Part shown: one piece after another, positions 56,963 to 64,000 of the stretch
Layout of the letters: the number at the start of each line of letters is the position of its first letter
Numbering within the stretch: the first letter of the stretch is position 1
Source of the DNA: an uncultured Ectothiorhodospiraceae bacterium
Lineage (GTDB): Bacteria > Pseudomonadota > Gammaproteobacteria > UBA6429 > Thiohalophilaceae
DNA: 64,000 bases
Reading direction: 5' to 3'
Assembly: GCA_947260005.1 (NCBI GenBank)
Contig: CAMYOL010000065.1
Coordinates: 44,219-108,218, forward strand
Made by a program: the position numbers and the translations under genes
Notes under the pieces: generated by a model
Told to the model about the DNA's origin: nothing
What the model saw: only the letters and a program-made list of their open reading frames with translations
Database searches by the model: none

Positions 56963-59900
56963 TTATATCGATGTACTGCGTTTAAACGCAATTTCAAGCT
57001 TGCGGAACATCACATAAAATACCGGGGTAAAGATCAACCCAAAGAAAGTCACCCCGATCATTCCTGAAAAGACCGCGATGCCAATCGCCTGGCGCATTTC
57101 AGATCCTGCGCCACTACTAATCACCATTGGTAAAACACCCATGATGAAGGCAAAGGATGTCATCAGGATGGGACGTAAGCGTAAGCGTGATGCCTCAACC
57201 GCCGCCTCTAATGTTGAACGGCCTTGTTGTTCCAGGTGATGCGCAAACTCGACGATGAGAATGGCATTTTTCGATGCCAGCCCGGCGAGTAAAAACAAAC
57301 TAATCTGGGTAAAGATGTTGTTATCACCTCCTGCGATATAAACGCCAATGATCGCCGACAAGATGCTCATTGGCACAATGAGAATAACCGCAAGGGGTAA
57401 GGTGACGCTTTCATATTGAGCGGCGAGAACCAGGAAGACCAAAAACAAACACAGAGGAAATATATAGATCGCCGTATTGCCCGCCAGTATTTGCTGGTAA
57501 GTTAATTCAGTCCACTCAAAGTCCATACCAGCAGGTAAGGTCTCATCCAGTATCCGGGTAATGGCTTGTTGAGCCTGGCCAGAAGAGTAACCCATTCCCG
57601 GGCTGCCGTTTAAATCGGCTGAACGATGAGCATTATAATGCATGGCAATCTCTGGTCCGTAGCTTTCTTCTACGTTGATCACTGAACCAAGCGGGACCAT
57701 TTGCCCATCACTGTTGCGCGTTTTTAAACGAGTTATATCCTGCGGGGTAGAACGGAATTCTTTATCGGCCTGGGCAATCACCTGGTAGGTGCGACCGAAT
57801 TGGTTAAAGTCATTCACGTATAGCGAACCAAGATAGATCTGCATGGTACGAAATACCTCTTCAACCGGGATGCCGAGTTGCACGGCCTTGGTTCGATCCA
57901 GGTTTGCGAATAACTGTGGCACATTCACATTGTAATTCGAATAGATCCCGGCCAATGCGGGATCCTGATAGGCTTTCATCTTGACCTGGTTAACCACGTC
58001 ATCAAGCACTTTATAACCTTGATCGGTTCGATCCATTATCTGTAATTTAAATCCGCCCGTCGTGCCCAGCCCCATGACCGGAGGCGGGGGAAATATTGCA
58101 ATAAAGGCCTCTTCGATGGCGCCATATTTTTGTTGCAATCGTCCGGCAATCGCCCCGGCACTTAAGTTCGAGTCATTACGCTTATCAAAGTCAGCCAGGG
58201 TCACAAAAACAATACCGGCGCTGGCGGAGTTAACAAAGCCATTCACTGACAAGCCCGGAAATTGAACGGCACTGACCACACCTTCTTCTGATAGCGCGGC
58301 GTCAGCCATTTTTCTCATCACGGTCTCGGTTCGCTCGAGTGTTGCTCCGGTCGGCAATTGTGCAAAGCTAATCAGGTATTGTTTATCCTGGGCAGGAATA
58401 TATCCGGGTGGAACTAATTTAAAACTGTATACGGTTAGGATGACGAGCACGCTAAAGATACCCATCATAATTAGTTTGCGAGTGGCAAAGACATGTACCG
58501 CTTTGGTGTATTTTTTTTGTCCGCGGTCAAACGTTTTATTAAATAAATTAAACAACCAGCCGAATGCGGAATGCATAAAGACGGATAATTTATCTTCATG
58601 TGCATCAGGTCGTTTTAATAGTAAGGCCGATAAGGCCGGGCTTAAGGTTAATGAGTTCAAGGTTGAGATAAACGTTGCGATTACTATTGTTAAGGCAAAC
58701 TGTTTATAGAACATCCCGGATAAGCCACTTATAAAAGCTATCGGGATGAAGACGCCAGCAATAACCAATGAGGTCGCAATGATCGGATTGGTGACCTCTT
58801 TCATGGCTTGAACGGTCGCATCGCGAGGTGCTTTTCCTTCGCGAATATTTCTCTCGACATTTTCAACTACAACGATCGCATCATCGACAACAATGCCGAC
58901 GGCCAAGATCAATCCGAACAGGGACAATACATTAATCGAAAAACCAAGCAGATACATGACCGCAAAAGTTCCGACGATCGAAACAGGAACGGCCAGTAAA
59001 GGAATAATCGAAGCACGCCAGGTTTGCAAAAAGATAATGACGACCAACACCACCAGTGCAATGGCTTCTAACAATGTGATAATGACCGACTTGATGGAAC
59101 TGCGAACAAATATCGTTGGATCGTAGACAATACTGTAGTCAAGATCCTCTGGGAACGTTTCTTTTAATCGTTTCATTGTCGCGCGCACATTATTTGATAT
59201 GTCCAGCGCATTCGAGCCAGGCGCAGCAAAAATGGGAATCGCCACCGCTGGTTTATTGTCTAACAAAGAGCGCAGCCCATAACTCTGTGCATCAAGTTCG
59301 ATTCGGGCAACATCACTCAGTCGGGTTACGATCCCGTTTTTATCACGCTTAATGAGAATTTGTTCGAACTCTTCAACCGACTGTAATCGTCCTTGTACGT
59401 TAATCGGCAATTGCAGTTGTACTTTGTCGGTGTAGGGCGGGCCACCGATGACCCCGGCGGCTACCTGAATATTCTGCCCGCGAATGGCATCAATGATTTC
59501 TCCCGGTGTCATATTACGTTCAGCGATCTTGTCCGGATTTAACCAGATGCGCATCGCATAATCGCCTGAACCAAATAACATCACCTGACCGATACCAGGA
59601 AGCTGGGCCAGTTGATCCCTCACATGTAAGGTGCCGTAGTTCCGCAGATAGAGCATGTCATAGCGTTCATTGGGTGAGCGAAGATGCACAACCATGGTCA
59701 GATCAGGTGAACTCTTTGCGACAGTAACGCCTAACTGACGTGTTATATCCGGTAACCGGGGTAAGGCTTGTGATACCCGATTTTGCACCAGCTGTTGAGA
59801 AAGGTCAGGGTCGGTTCCTATAGCAAAGGTAATGGTCATTGAAAGCCGACCATCTGCCGAAGCAAGTGAATTCATATACAACATATTTTCAACACCATTG

Positions 59901-60118
59901 ATCTGTTCTTCTAATGGCGTTGCAACCGTTTCTGATATCACCGAAGGATTGGCTCCGGGGAAATAGGCATTAACAATGACCGAAGGCGGAGTAACTTCCG
60001 GGTATTCCGATATCGGTAACTGGAACATGGCGACAAGCCCAAAAACAAATATCAACAATGAAATGACACTGGCTAAAATTGGGCGATCGATAAAGTGGCT
60101 GGAGAAATTCATTGTCAT
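56963..60118 (-). CDS. RND multidrug efflux transporter, HAE1 family (AcrB/MexB-like)
   Basis: The 1051-aa inner membrane pump has twelve TM segments and two large periplasmic loops. MNFSSHFIDRPILASVISLL at the N-terminus, AVGIVVDDAIVVVENVERNI with the paired proton-relay aspartates in TM4, and the TM10-12 region (GLASKNAILIVEFAHHLEQQ) with its conserved Lys are intact. It exports amphipathic drugs using the proton gradient, together with the upstream MFP gene (61 bases away) and an outer membrane channel. No intact channel gene is in the operon; only a remnant lies beyond tetR. Confidence 0.96.
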   Translation of the reverse strand: MTMNFSSHFIDRPILASVISLLIFVFGLVAMFQLPISEYPEVTPPSVIVNAYFPGANPSVISETVATPLEEQINGVENMLYMNSLASADGRLSMTITFAIGTDPDLSQQLVQNRVSQALPRLPDITRQLGVTVAKSSPDLTMVVHLRSPNERYDMLYLRNYGTLHVRDQLAQLPGIGQVMLFGSGDYAMRIWLNPDKIAERNMTPGEIIDAIRGQNIQVAAGVIGGPPYTDKVQLQLPINVQGRLQSVEEFEQILIKRDKNGIVTRLSDVARIELDAQSYGLRSLLDNKPAVAIPIFAAPGSNALDISNNVRATMKRLKETFPEDLDYSIVYDPTIFVRSSIKSVIITLLEAIALVVLVVIIFLQTWRASIIPLLAVPVSIVGTFAVMYLLGFSINVLSLFGLILAVGIVVDDAIVVVENVERNIREGKAPRDATVQAMKEVTNPIIATSLVIAGVFIPIAFISGLSGMFYKQFALTIVIATFISTLNSLTLSPALSALLLKRPDAHEDKLSVFMHSAFGWLFNLFNKTFDRGQKKYTKAVHVFATRKLIMMGIFSVLVILTVYSFKLVPPGYIPAQDKQYLISFAQLPTGATLERTETVMRKMADAALSEEGVVSAVQFPGLSVNGFVNSASAGIVFVTLADFDKRNDSNLSAGAIAGRLQQKYGAIEEAFIAIFPPPPVMGLGTTGGFKLQIMDRTDQGYKVLDDVVNQVKMKAYQDPALAGIYSNYNVNVPQLFANLDRTKAVQLGIPVEEVFRTMQIYLGSLYVNDFNQFGRTYQVIAQADKEFRSTPQDITRLKTRNSDGQMVPLGSVINVEESYGPEIAMHYNAHRSADLNGSPGMGYSSGQAQQAITRILDETLPAGMDFEWTELTYQQILAGNTAIYIFPLCLFLVFLVLAAQYESVTLPLAVILIVPMSILSAIIGVYIAGGDNNIFTQISLFLLAGLASKNAILIVEFAHHLEQQGRSTLEAAVEASRLRLRPILMTSFAFIMGVLPMVISSGAGSEMRQAIGIAVFSGMIGVTFFGLIFTPVFYVMFRKLEIAFKRSTSI

Positions 60119-60179
60119 AACTCAGTGCCTTCCTTGCATTATTATTAGGATGGATCGTTTTTTAAGCCTTGAACTTTTA

Positions 60180-61364
60180 TTAAGTATTATCGGCTGTATT
60201 TTTTGTTGTTGAGATTTTTGGTTCAACCAGCATGTTGGGTCGAATCCGCATTAATCCTCGCGTAATCACTTTGTCACCCGCATTCAGGCCAGAATTAACG
60301 ACTCTCTTGCCATCAACACTGTCACCAAGTTTAACTTCGCGATAGGTGGTTTTGTTTTCGTTATTCACGATGTAAACAAATTTACGATTTTGATCCGTAC
60401 CAATAGCAAGTTCATTAACGAGAATACGTTCCTTTTCGTTAGCACTGCCAATTCTGACGTGTGCATACATACCAGGTAACAATCGACCTTGAGGGTTTTC
60501 GAAAATGGCACGCGCGCGAATGGTCCCGGATGCGGGATCTATTTTATTATCAAAGGCATGCATTTTCCCGGCATACAGAGTGTCATCGTTTTGTAAGTGC
60601 AGCTTAACTGGAATGACATCAGCGGCATTTTGTTCCGGAGCCAGCTCACGCACATAAGATAAGTAGGTCTGTTCATCAATCTCAAAGTCGGCATAAATAT
60701 TTTTACTGGAGACAATGGTGGTTAACAGTGGTGCATTGGAGCCAGCAGAAACGAGATTGCCTGCTGTTATCTCGCTACGACTCAGGCGGCCAGATACCGG
60801 CGCTTTAATATAGGCATGATCCAGGTTAACTTCGGCCACAGTAAGTTGCGCCTCAACACTTTTTACCTCAGCTTCAGCCACTAATCGGGTATTGATTCGT
60901 TCATCAAAAATGCGCTGTGAGATAACTTTGGTATTGATAAGATTCTTTGAGCGTTTGTATTCTTTATCCGCTAAAGAATAACGCTTTCGTGCGGCAATCA
61001 GATTGGCTTTGGCTTTTTCTACGGCGGCAATGAACGGTCTTGGATCGATAATATAAAGTACATCACCTTTTGTTACCTGTTGCCCATCGACAAATTTAAT
61101 TTCAGTAATAAGCCCGGTCACCTGGGGGCGTATTTCGACATAATCAACCGCGGTAAGGTGTCCAGAAAATTCTTTCCACAGGCGTACGTTTTGCGCTTTG
61201 ATCAGCGTGACATTGACCGGCATCGCTTGCGGTTTAGCCATCTGTGCAGAATTGCTATCATCAGCAATCACATAATTTAATAACAAAGTCATACAGATGA
61301 TTGCTAAACCCAAAATAATGATCTTTGGGTTGAATAATCCTGGCTGCTTAAATGTTCTCGCCAT
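60180..61364 (-). CDS. RND efflux periplasmic adaptor (membrane fusion protein)
   Basis: The 394-aa adaptor has an N-terminal anchor (IIILGLAIICMTLLLNYVIA). The barrel-sandwich lipoyl part follows: VEIRPQVTGLITEIKFVDGQ, then YIKAPVSGRLSRSEITAGNL. Between them lies an alpha-hairpin (AVEKAKANLIAARKRYSLAD and onward). The beta-barrel and membrane-proximal parts complete it. It links the RND pump to a TolC-type channel. It is 51 bases after tetR. Confidence 0.94.
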   Translation of the reverse strand: MARTFKQPGLFNPKIIILGLAIICMTLLLNYVIADDSNSAQMAKPQAMPVNVTLIKAQNVRLWKEFSGHLTAVDYVEIRPQVTGLITEIKFVDGQQVTKGDVLYIIDPRPFIAAVEKAKANLIAARKRYSLADKEYKRSKNLINTKVISQRIFDERINTRLVAEAEVKSVEAQLTVAEVNLDHAYIKAPVSGRLSRSEITAGNLVSAGSNAPLLTTIVSSKNIYADFEIDEQTYLSYVRELAPEQNAADVIPVKLHLQNDDTLYAGKMHAFDNKIDPASGTIRARAIFENPQGRLLPGMYAHVRIGSANEKERILVNELAIGTDQNRKFVYIVNNENKTTYREVKLGDSVDGKRVVNSGLNAGDKVITRGLMRIRPNMLVEPKISTTKNTADNT

Positions 61365-61415
61365 GGTCTGGTCTCCCTGAAATAGAATCTGTGTTGATTA
61401 ACCTGGTATTGTTTT

Positions 61416-62045
61416 TCATTGGGCTGCGCTTTTCGGTAATGCATCTCTGATATTGATAATACGAAATAACCCGGATTTAACATCTTCTCGTAAACTGCTT
61501 AGATCATTTTGAATTCGTGCCACCATCACTTGGCCAAGAATAAATGAGTGGATCTCCGAAGCCATGGCAACCAGATTGGTGTCTGCCGGTAATTGCCCGA
61601 GAGCAACCAGTTCTTCTAATGTTCCAACCAGGAGGTGTTCCTGGCGTTGAAAAATTTCATCCGCCTTAAGTCGAATGGCCTCATCATTACCAGCCATTTC
61701 AGATCCGAGCGAGGCGAAAGGGCATCCGCAGACGCGTCCGTATAAGTTATAAGCCTCAACCTGTTTGTCATAGACAAAGGTGGCCAGACGTTCAAAGCGT
61801 TCAACCGCCGATACCGTTTCAGAGAACACGCTCGCCATCTCCGGCTCGTAACAATTATAAGATTCTTCCATTACTGCGACGGCCAGGTCGGCCTTGGATG
61901 GGAAGTAGTAATAAAAACTGCCCTTTTTAACACCGGCCTGCTGACAGATGTCATCCACGCTGACCGAGCCGTAACTGCTCTGCCAGATAAGATCCATTGC
62001 CGTCTGGATTAACTTTGCTTTGGTGTTGGTTGGTGAACGTCCCAT
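61416..62045 (-). CDS. TetR/AcrR family repressor of the efflux operon
   Basis: The 209-aa regulator has an N-terminal HTH (AKLIQTAMDLIWQSSYGSVS, then VDDICQQAGVKKGSFYYYFP) and a helical ligand domain with a Cys-containing segment (YGRVCGCPFASLGSEMAGND). This resembles the TetR group with FASLGSE-type C-domains. It is the first gene of the tetR-MFP-RND operon. A perfect palindrome in its promoter is the likely autoregulatory operator. Confidence 0.93.
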   Translation of the reverse strand: MGRSPTNTKAKLIQTAMDLIWQSSYGSVSVDDICQQAGVKKGSFYYYFPSKADLAVAVMEESYNCYEPEMASVFSETVSAVERFERLATFVYDKQVEAYNLYGRVCGCPFASLGSEMAGNDEAIRLKADEIFQRQEHLLVGTLEELVALGQLPADTNLVAMASEIHSFILGQVMVARIQNDLSSLREDVKSGLFRIINIRDALPKSAAQ

Positions 62046-62076
62046 AAATTCTTCACATGCAGTGACTGATTTGAAG

Positions 62077-62104
62077 ATAATAGTATATTTGACTGACTAG
62101 TCAA
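62077..62104 (-). promoter_or_regulatory. Promoter of the tetR-MFP-RND operon
   Basis: On the minus strand, TTGACT (62099-62104) and TATTAT (62077-62082) are 16 bases apart, about 35 bases before the tetR ATG at 62045. The -35 box and spacer lie inside the palindrome at 62084-62109, so repressor binding would exclude RNA polymerase. Confidence 0.6.
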
Positions 62105-62109
62105 ATATA
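62084..62109. promoter_or_regulatory. Palindromic operator, probable TetR-family binding site
   Basis: Arms of 11 bp (TATATTTGACT and AGTCAAATATA) match perfectly around GACT. The inner TTGACTGACTAGTCAA has the size and symmetry of TetR-family operators. It lies between tetR and the TolC-like remnant and could have controlled both directions. Confidence 0.75.
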
Positions 62110-62137
62110 AATCTGCCCCAAATGTGTTAACTAAATT

Positions 62138-62485
62138 ATGTGGGTCCGGGAGGTGACGCTGCAGGCGAAGACGATTGCGCTGGAAACAGAAGAGCTTGAT
62201 TTTAAAAGAAATTTACTGAAGTATGATTGGGTTTCAGCTAGTTAAAACGGGTTACTTTGATAGTCAGCCATTATAGCCTTAATATTTATCTGTTCTATTT
62301 GCGGATATGCTGGAGTGAATCGAATAAGTACAGAAATTGATTTGCTCGATGCTCAAAACGCCGCATTAGTGGCGGAGGAGTCGGCTATAAATGCGGTATT
62401 TGTTTTCCAGATTGATCTGATGAATTTACAACGTAGCTTAGGCCAATTCAGTTTTTTCCTGGATGAACAGGGTCTGGATGAATGA
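62138..62485 (+). pseudogene. Remnant of a TolC-family outer membrane channel gene
   Basis: Two protein-like pieces lie in the same frame, separated by stops. The first (62138-62245) reads MWVREVTLQAKTIALETEEL, then DFKRNLLKYDWVSAS and TAA. The second (about 62315-62485) reads ISTEIDLLDAQNAALVAEES, then AINAVFVFQIDLMNLQRSLG. Both match the C-terminal alpha-barrel hairpin of TolC-type channels: the first the helix before the loop, the second the LLDAQNAL...A...L.RSLG helix. Most of the gene is gone, and about 70 bases of unrelated sequence with stops separate the pieces. It faces away from the efflux operon across the shared operator. The rest of 62046-62546 holds no gene. Confidence 0.65.
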
Positions 62486-62546
62486 TTAATTCGTTTGAGA
62501 AATTATATTGAGACCGAAGGCAAAGGATAACATTTCTGCAATCCGT

Positions 62547-63434
62547 TCATGCAGACTGCTGCCACCAGTCAGCAATGACTTTGCCTACCGCAGGATTCAC
62601 CAGATAACCATAGGAGCGGTGGCAATTGAGTCCTTCTTCATTGTGGAAAAAATTGTAGATCCCATCGTGATGGTCTTCGATAGAATCAATAATCCCCAGT
62701 TTCAACATGGGCGCAAAATCATCCGAGAAGACTCTATCCAATGCGGTGACATCTCCTGTAGAAGAAATATTCACCCAGTGTCGGATGTTAGTAGGATATT
62801 TCTTTTTGCCGGTATCGCTGTTACCCATTAACCTGTGTTGCACGTAGTTCATACCCAGCGGGCTACCCAATGTCAGAAACAGATCGATCTTGCCTGGAAG
62901 ATGTTCGAGATGTGAGAGTTCCCATAACGTATCGTAGACGATGACGGAACCCAGACTATGGCCAATGAGTAACACCTTGTCATTATTGGCGAGTCGTTGG
63001 CGCAGCTCTTGTTTCAATAGCTCACGAATATCACAGGCAATATTGTCACCGTTTTGAAAATAGCGGCGTGTTTCTTCGGCGGTTGTGCGCACCTGCCTGG
63101 GAAGTAGTTTAATAAGGAAAGGGAATGTATCAACGATGGTGTAAAGCATTCGATCCAGGTTGCGGTGCCAGGCCCTTGCTTCCCGGACATCCTGCTCGGT
63201 GGGGCCATGTTGGTTGATCAATGCATCAATCCACGGCAGATCGCGACTGATGTCTTTGCTCTTATGATAGTAAAGAAAGTTCCAGGCGATGAGTTTAAAG
63301 TCCTCACGGTACTGACTTAGTTCGCTGCTGGGTTCGGCGCGGTGTACGCCTTCTAACAGGGTGCGCCATAGCAGGTCTTGATGTTGATCTGCCGGGGGTT
63401 TGGGGTTCAGGTTCAAGTTCAAGTTCAAGCTCAA
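62547..63434 (-). CDS. Alpha/beta hydrolase of unknown substrate, unclear start
   Basis: The product of up to 295 aa has the nucleophile elbow LLIGHSLGSVIVYDTLWELS, with a lipase-like GHSLG, and later LFLTLGSPLGMNYVQHRL. The core starts at about QDLLWRTLLEGVHRAEPSSE. A C-terminal His near HHDGIYNFFHN or DRVFSDD residues could complete the triad. No ATG is available: the frame runs from a TAG at about 63469 through a hexanucleotide repeat coding Leu-Asn pairs, and only TTG or CTG codons could start it (63434 is a TTG). Family members usually have a first strand and HG loop before this point, so the 5' end may be lost. Confidence 0.65.
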   Translation of the reverse strand: MSLNLNLNLNPKPPADQHQDLLWRTLLEGVHRAEPSSELSQYREDFKLIAWNFLYYHKSKDISRDLPWIDALINQHGPTEQDVREARAWHRNLDRMLYTIVDTFPFLIKLLPRQVRTTAEETRRYFQNGDNIACDIRELLKQELRQRLANNDKVLLIGHSLGSVIVYDTLWELSHLEHLPGKIDLFLTLGSPLGMNYVQHRLMGNSDTGKKKYPTNIRHWVNISSTGDVTALDRVFSDDFAPMLKLGIIDSIEDHHDGIYNFFHNEEGLNCHRSYGYLVNPAVGKVIADWWQQSA

Positions 63435-63468
63435 GTTCAGATTCAGGTTCAGGTTCAGGTTCAGGTTC
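63405..63468. repeat. Hexanucleotide tandem repeat (GTTCAG/GTTCAA), ten units
   Basis: Ten 6-base units, mostly GTTCAG or GTTCAA with two variant units (GCTCAA, ATTCAG), plus a partial unit. They form the 5' edge of the hydrolase frame on the minus strand and encode alternating Leu-Asn. Unit changes keep the frame, so they alter length rather than switch it on or off. Confidence 0.92.
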
Positions 63469-63541
63469 TATATTATGATATAACGATTAATCTATCATTA
63501 AACGGATGATATACAACCACTAGAAAATAAGGATGTGACGT

Positions 63542-64000
63542 ATGCCAGTACAGTTCAAGGAACAGTTAAGGGTATTGATCCTGGGACATGGTGAAATGGG
63601 TCAGGCCATGGAATACCTGCTTGGTGAACGGCAACAACTGGATATCTGGGAGAAATATCCTCAGAACAATTTTCAGTCTGTGTTGCTTGAGGAAGCGGCT
63701 CCTCAAGCGGATATCGTATTGTTTTGTCTGCCGGTCAACCCACACCGGGAGATTGCAGAAGCGATCGCGCCACACCTGAAGCAAACCTGTCTGTGTCTGA
63801 GTATAGCCAAGGGACTGGATGAAACAGGTCAAACCGCTGCACAAATCTTTGCCGAGGTATTTTCTTCGCATCAGCCTTATGCGCTGTTGTATGGGCCGAT
63901 GATCTCCGAAGAGATACGTGCTGGTCGTTATGCCTTTGCACAATTGGGTTGCGCCAATCTGGATGCGTATCAAAAAATTCGCGCGCTCTACCAGGGTACA
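63542..64000 (+). CDS. GpsA-like NAD(P)-dependent glycerol-3-phosphate dehydrogenase, N-terminal part
   Basis: I read this frame from ATG 63542 to the window edge (153 codons, no stop). It begins MPVQFKEQLRVLILGHGEMG, a Rossmann fold with GxGxxG. DIVLFCLPVNPHREIAEAIA, then LSIAKGLDETGQTAAQIFAE and YALLYGPMISEEIRAGRYAF follow, matching the order in GpsA (SxxKG, then GPxxxxE). GpsA makes sn-glycerol-3-phosphate for phospholipids. Several positions differ from classic GpsA (LGHGEMG, GPMISEE), so it may be a divergent paralogue. The C-terminal catalytic half is outside the window. Confidence 0.7.
   Translation, partial: MPVQFKEQLRVLILGHGEMGQAMEYLLGERQQLDIWEKYPQNNFQSVLLEEAAPQADIVLFCLPVNPHREIAEAIAPHLKQTCLCLSIAKGLDETGQTAAQIFAEVFSSHQPYALLYGPMISEEIRAGRYAFAQLGCANLDAYQKIRALYQGT

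Noticed and set aside
63405..63468. Phase-variable on/off switch for the hydrolase
   Set aside because: The unit is six bases, so gain or loss of units does not shift the frame. Length variation remains possible.

Overview
The window looks like chromosomal DNA of a gammaproteobacterium. The evidence is the gene order: ftsY-ftsE-ftsX-rpoH, coaBC/radC/rpmB/rpmG, coaBC-dut-algC-argB-slmA-pyrE, and accB-accC / prmA-DUF3426-dusB-fis-purH-purD next to dsbD-cutA-fxsA. SlmA and Fis are themselves gammaproteobacterial markers. Base composition looks intermediate to slightly AT-rich. No genus can be fixed from the sequence. No rRNA, tRNA, CRISPR array, intact IS or prophage was seen.

Layout. 1-3740 is the least conserved part: an ECF sigma factor (cut by the window edge), a divergent SARP/BTAD-type regulator, small conserved unknown proteins, two gene remnants, a 25-bp inverted repeat and a very large hairpin built from a GGTCAGAGACG unit. 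3750-9040 holds rpoH, with a CIRCE-like operator over its promoter, a REC-REC-GGDEF protein and ftsX-ftsE-ftsY, all on the minus strand. 9150-15980 holds an active/inactive M16 peptidase pair, rsmD, coaD, a 2[4Fe-4S] ferredoxin, a lipoprotein-type gamma-glutamyltransferase and mutM. 16010-20110 is a minus-strand Gld-like ABC operon (ATPase, permease, GldG-like, DUF4340). Next come a lone hydantoinase-A-type protein and an EAL-HDOD protein.

23950-33740 carries rpmB-rpmG with a clear sigma-70 promoter and terminator, a second copy of the GGTCAGAGACG hairpin, radC, coaBC, dut, a membrane-anchored AlgC-type mutase, argB, slmA, a DUF4124-like protein, a TauE-type permease and pyrE. 33830-43490 has xthA-ampG-TauE/SafE, purD, an LtaS-like sulfatase-fold membrane enzyme, a purple-acid-phosphatase-like protein and purH. 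43600-56960 has fis-dusB, a DUF3426 zinc-ribbon protein, prmA, a large PilZ-like protein, two small unknown genes, accC-accB-aroQ, a TlpA-type thioredoxin, a DsbD with two N-terminal alpha domains, cutA and fxsA. 56960-62110 is an RND efflux operon (tetR-MFP-RND) with a palindromic operator in the tetR promoter. On the other side of that operator lies a decayed TolC-like gene. The window ends with an alpha/beta hydrolase whose 5' end runs into a hexanucleotide repeat, and the start of a GpsA-like dehydrogenase.

Most of the window is conserved housekeeping DNA. The parts most worth a second look are the CIRCE/rpoH promoter, the two large GGTCAGAGACG hairpins, the ECF/BTAD/small-protein block at the left edge, the duplicated DsbD alpha domain, the TolC remnant facing the efflux operon, and the hexamer tract at the hydrolase start.
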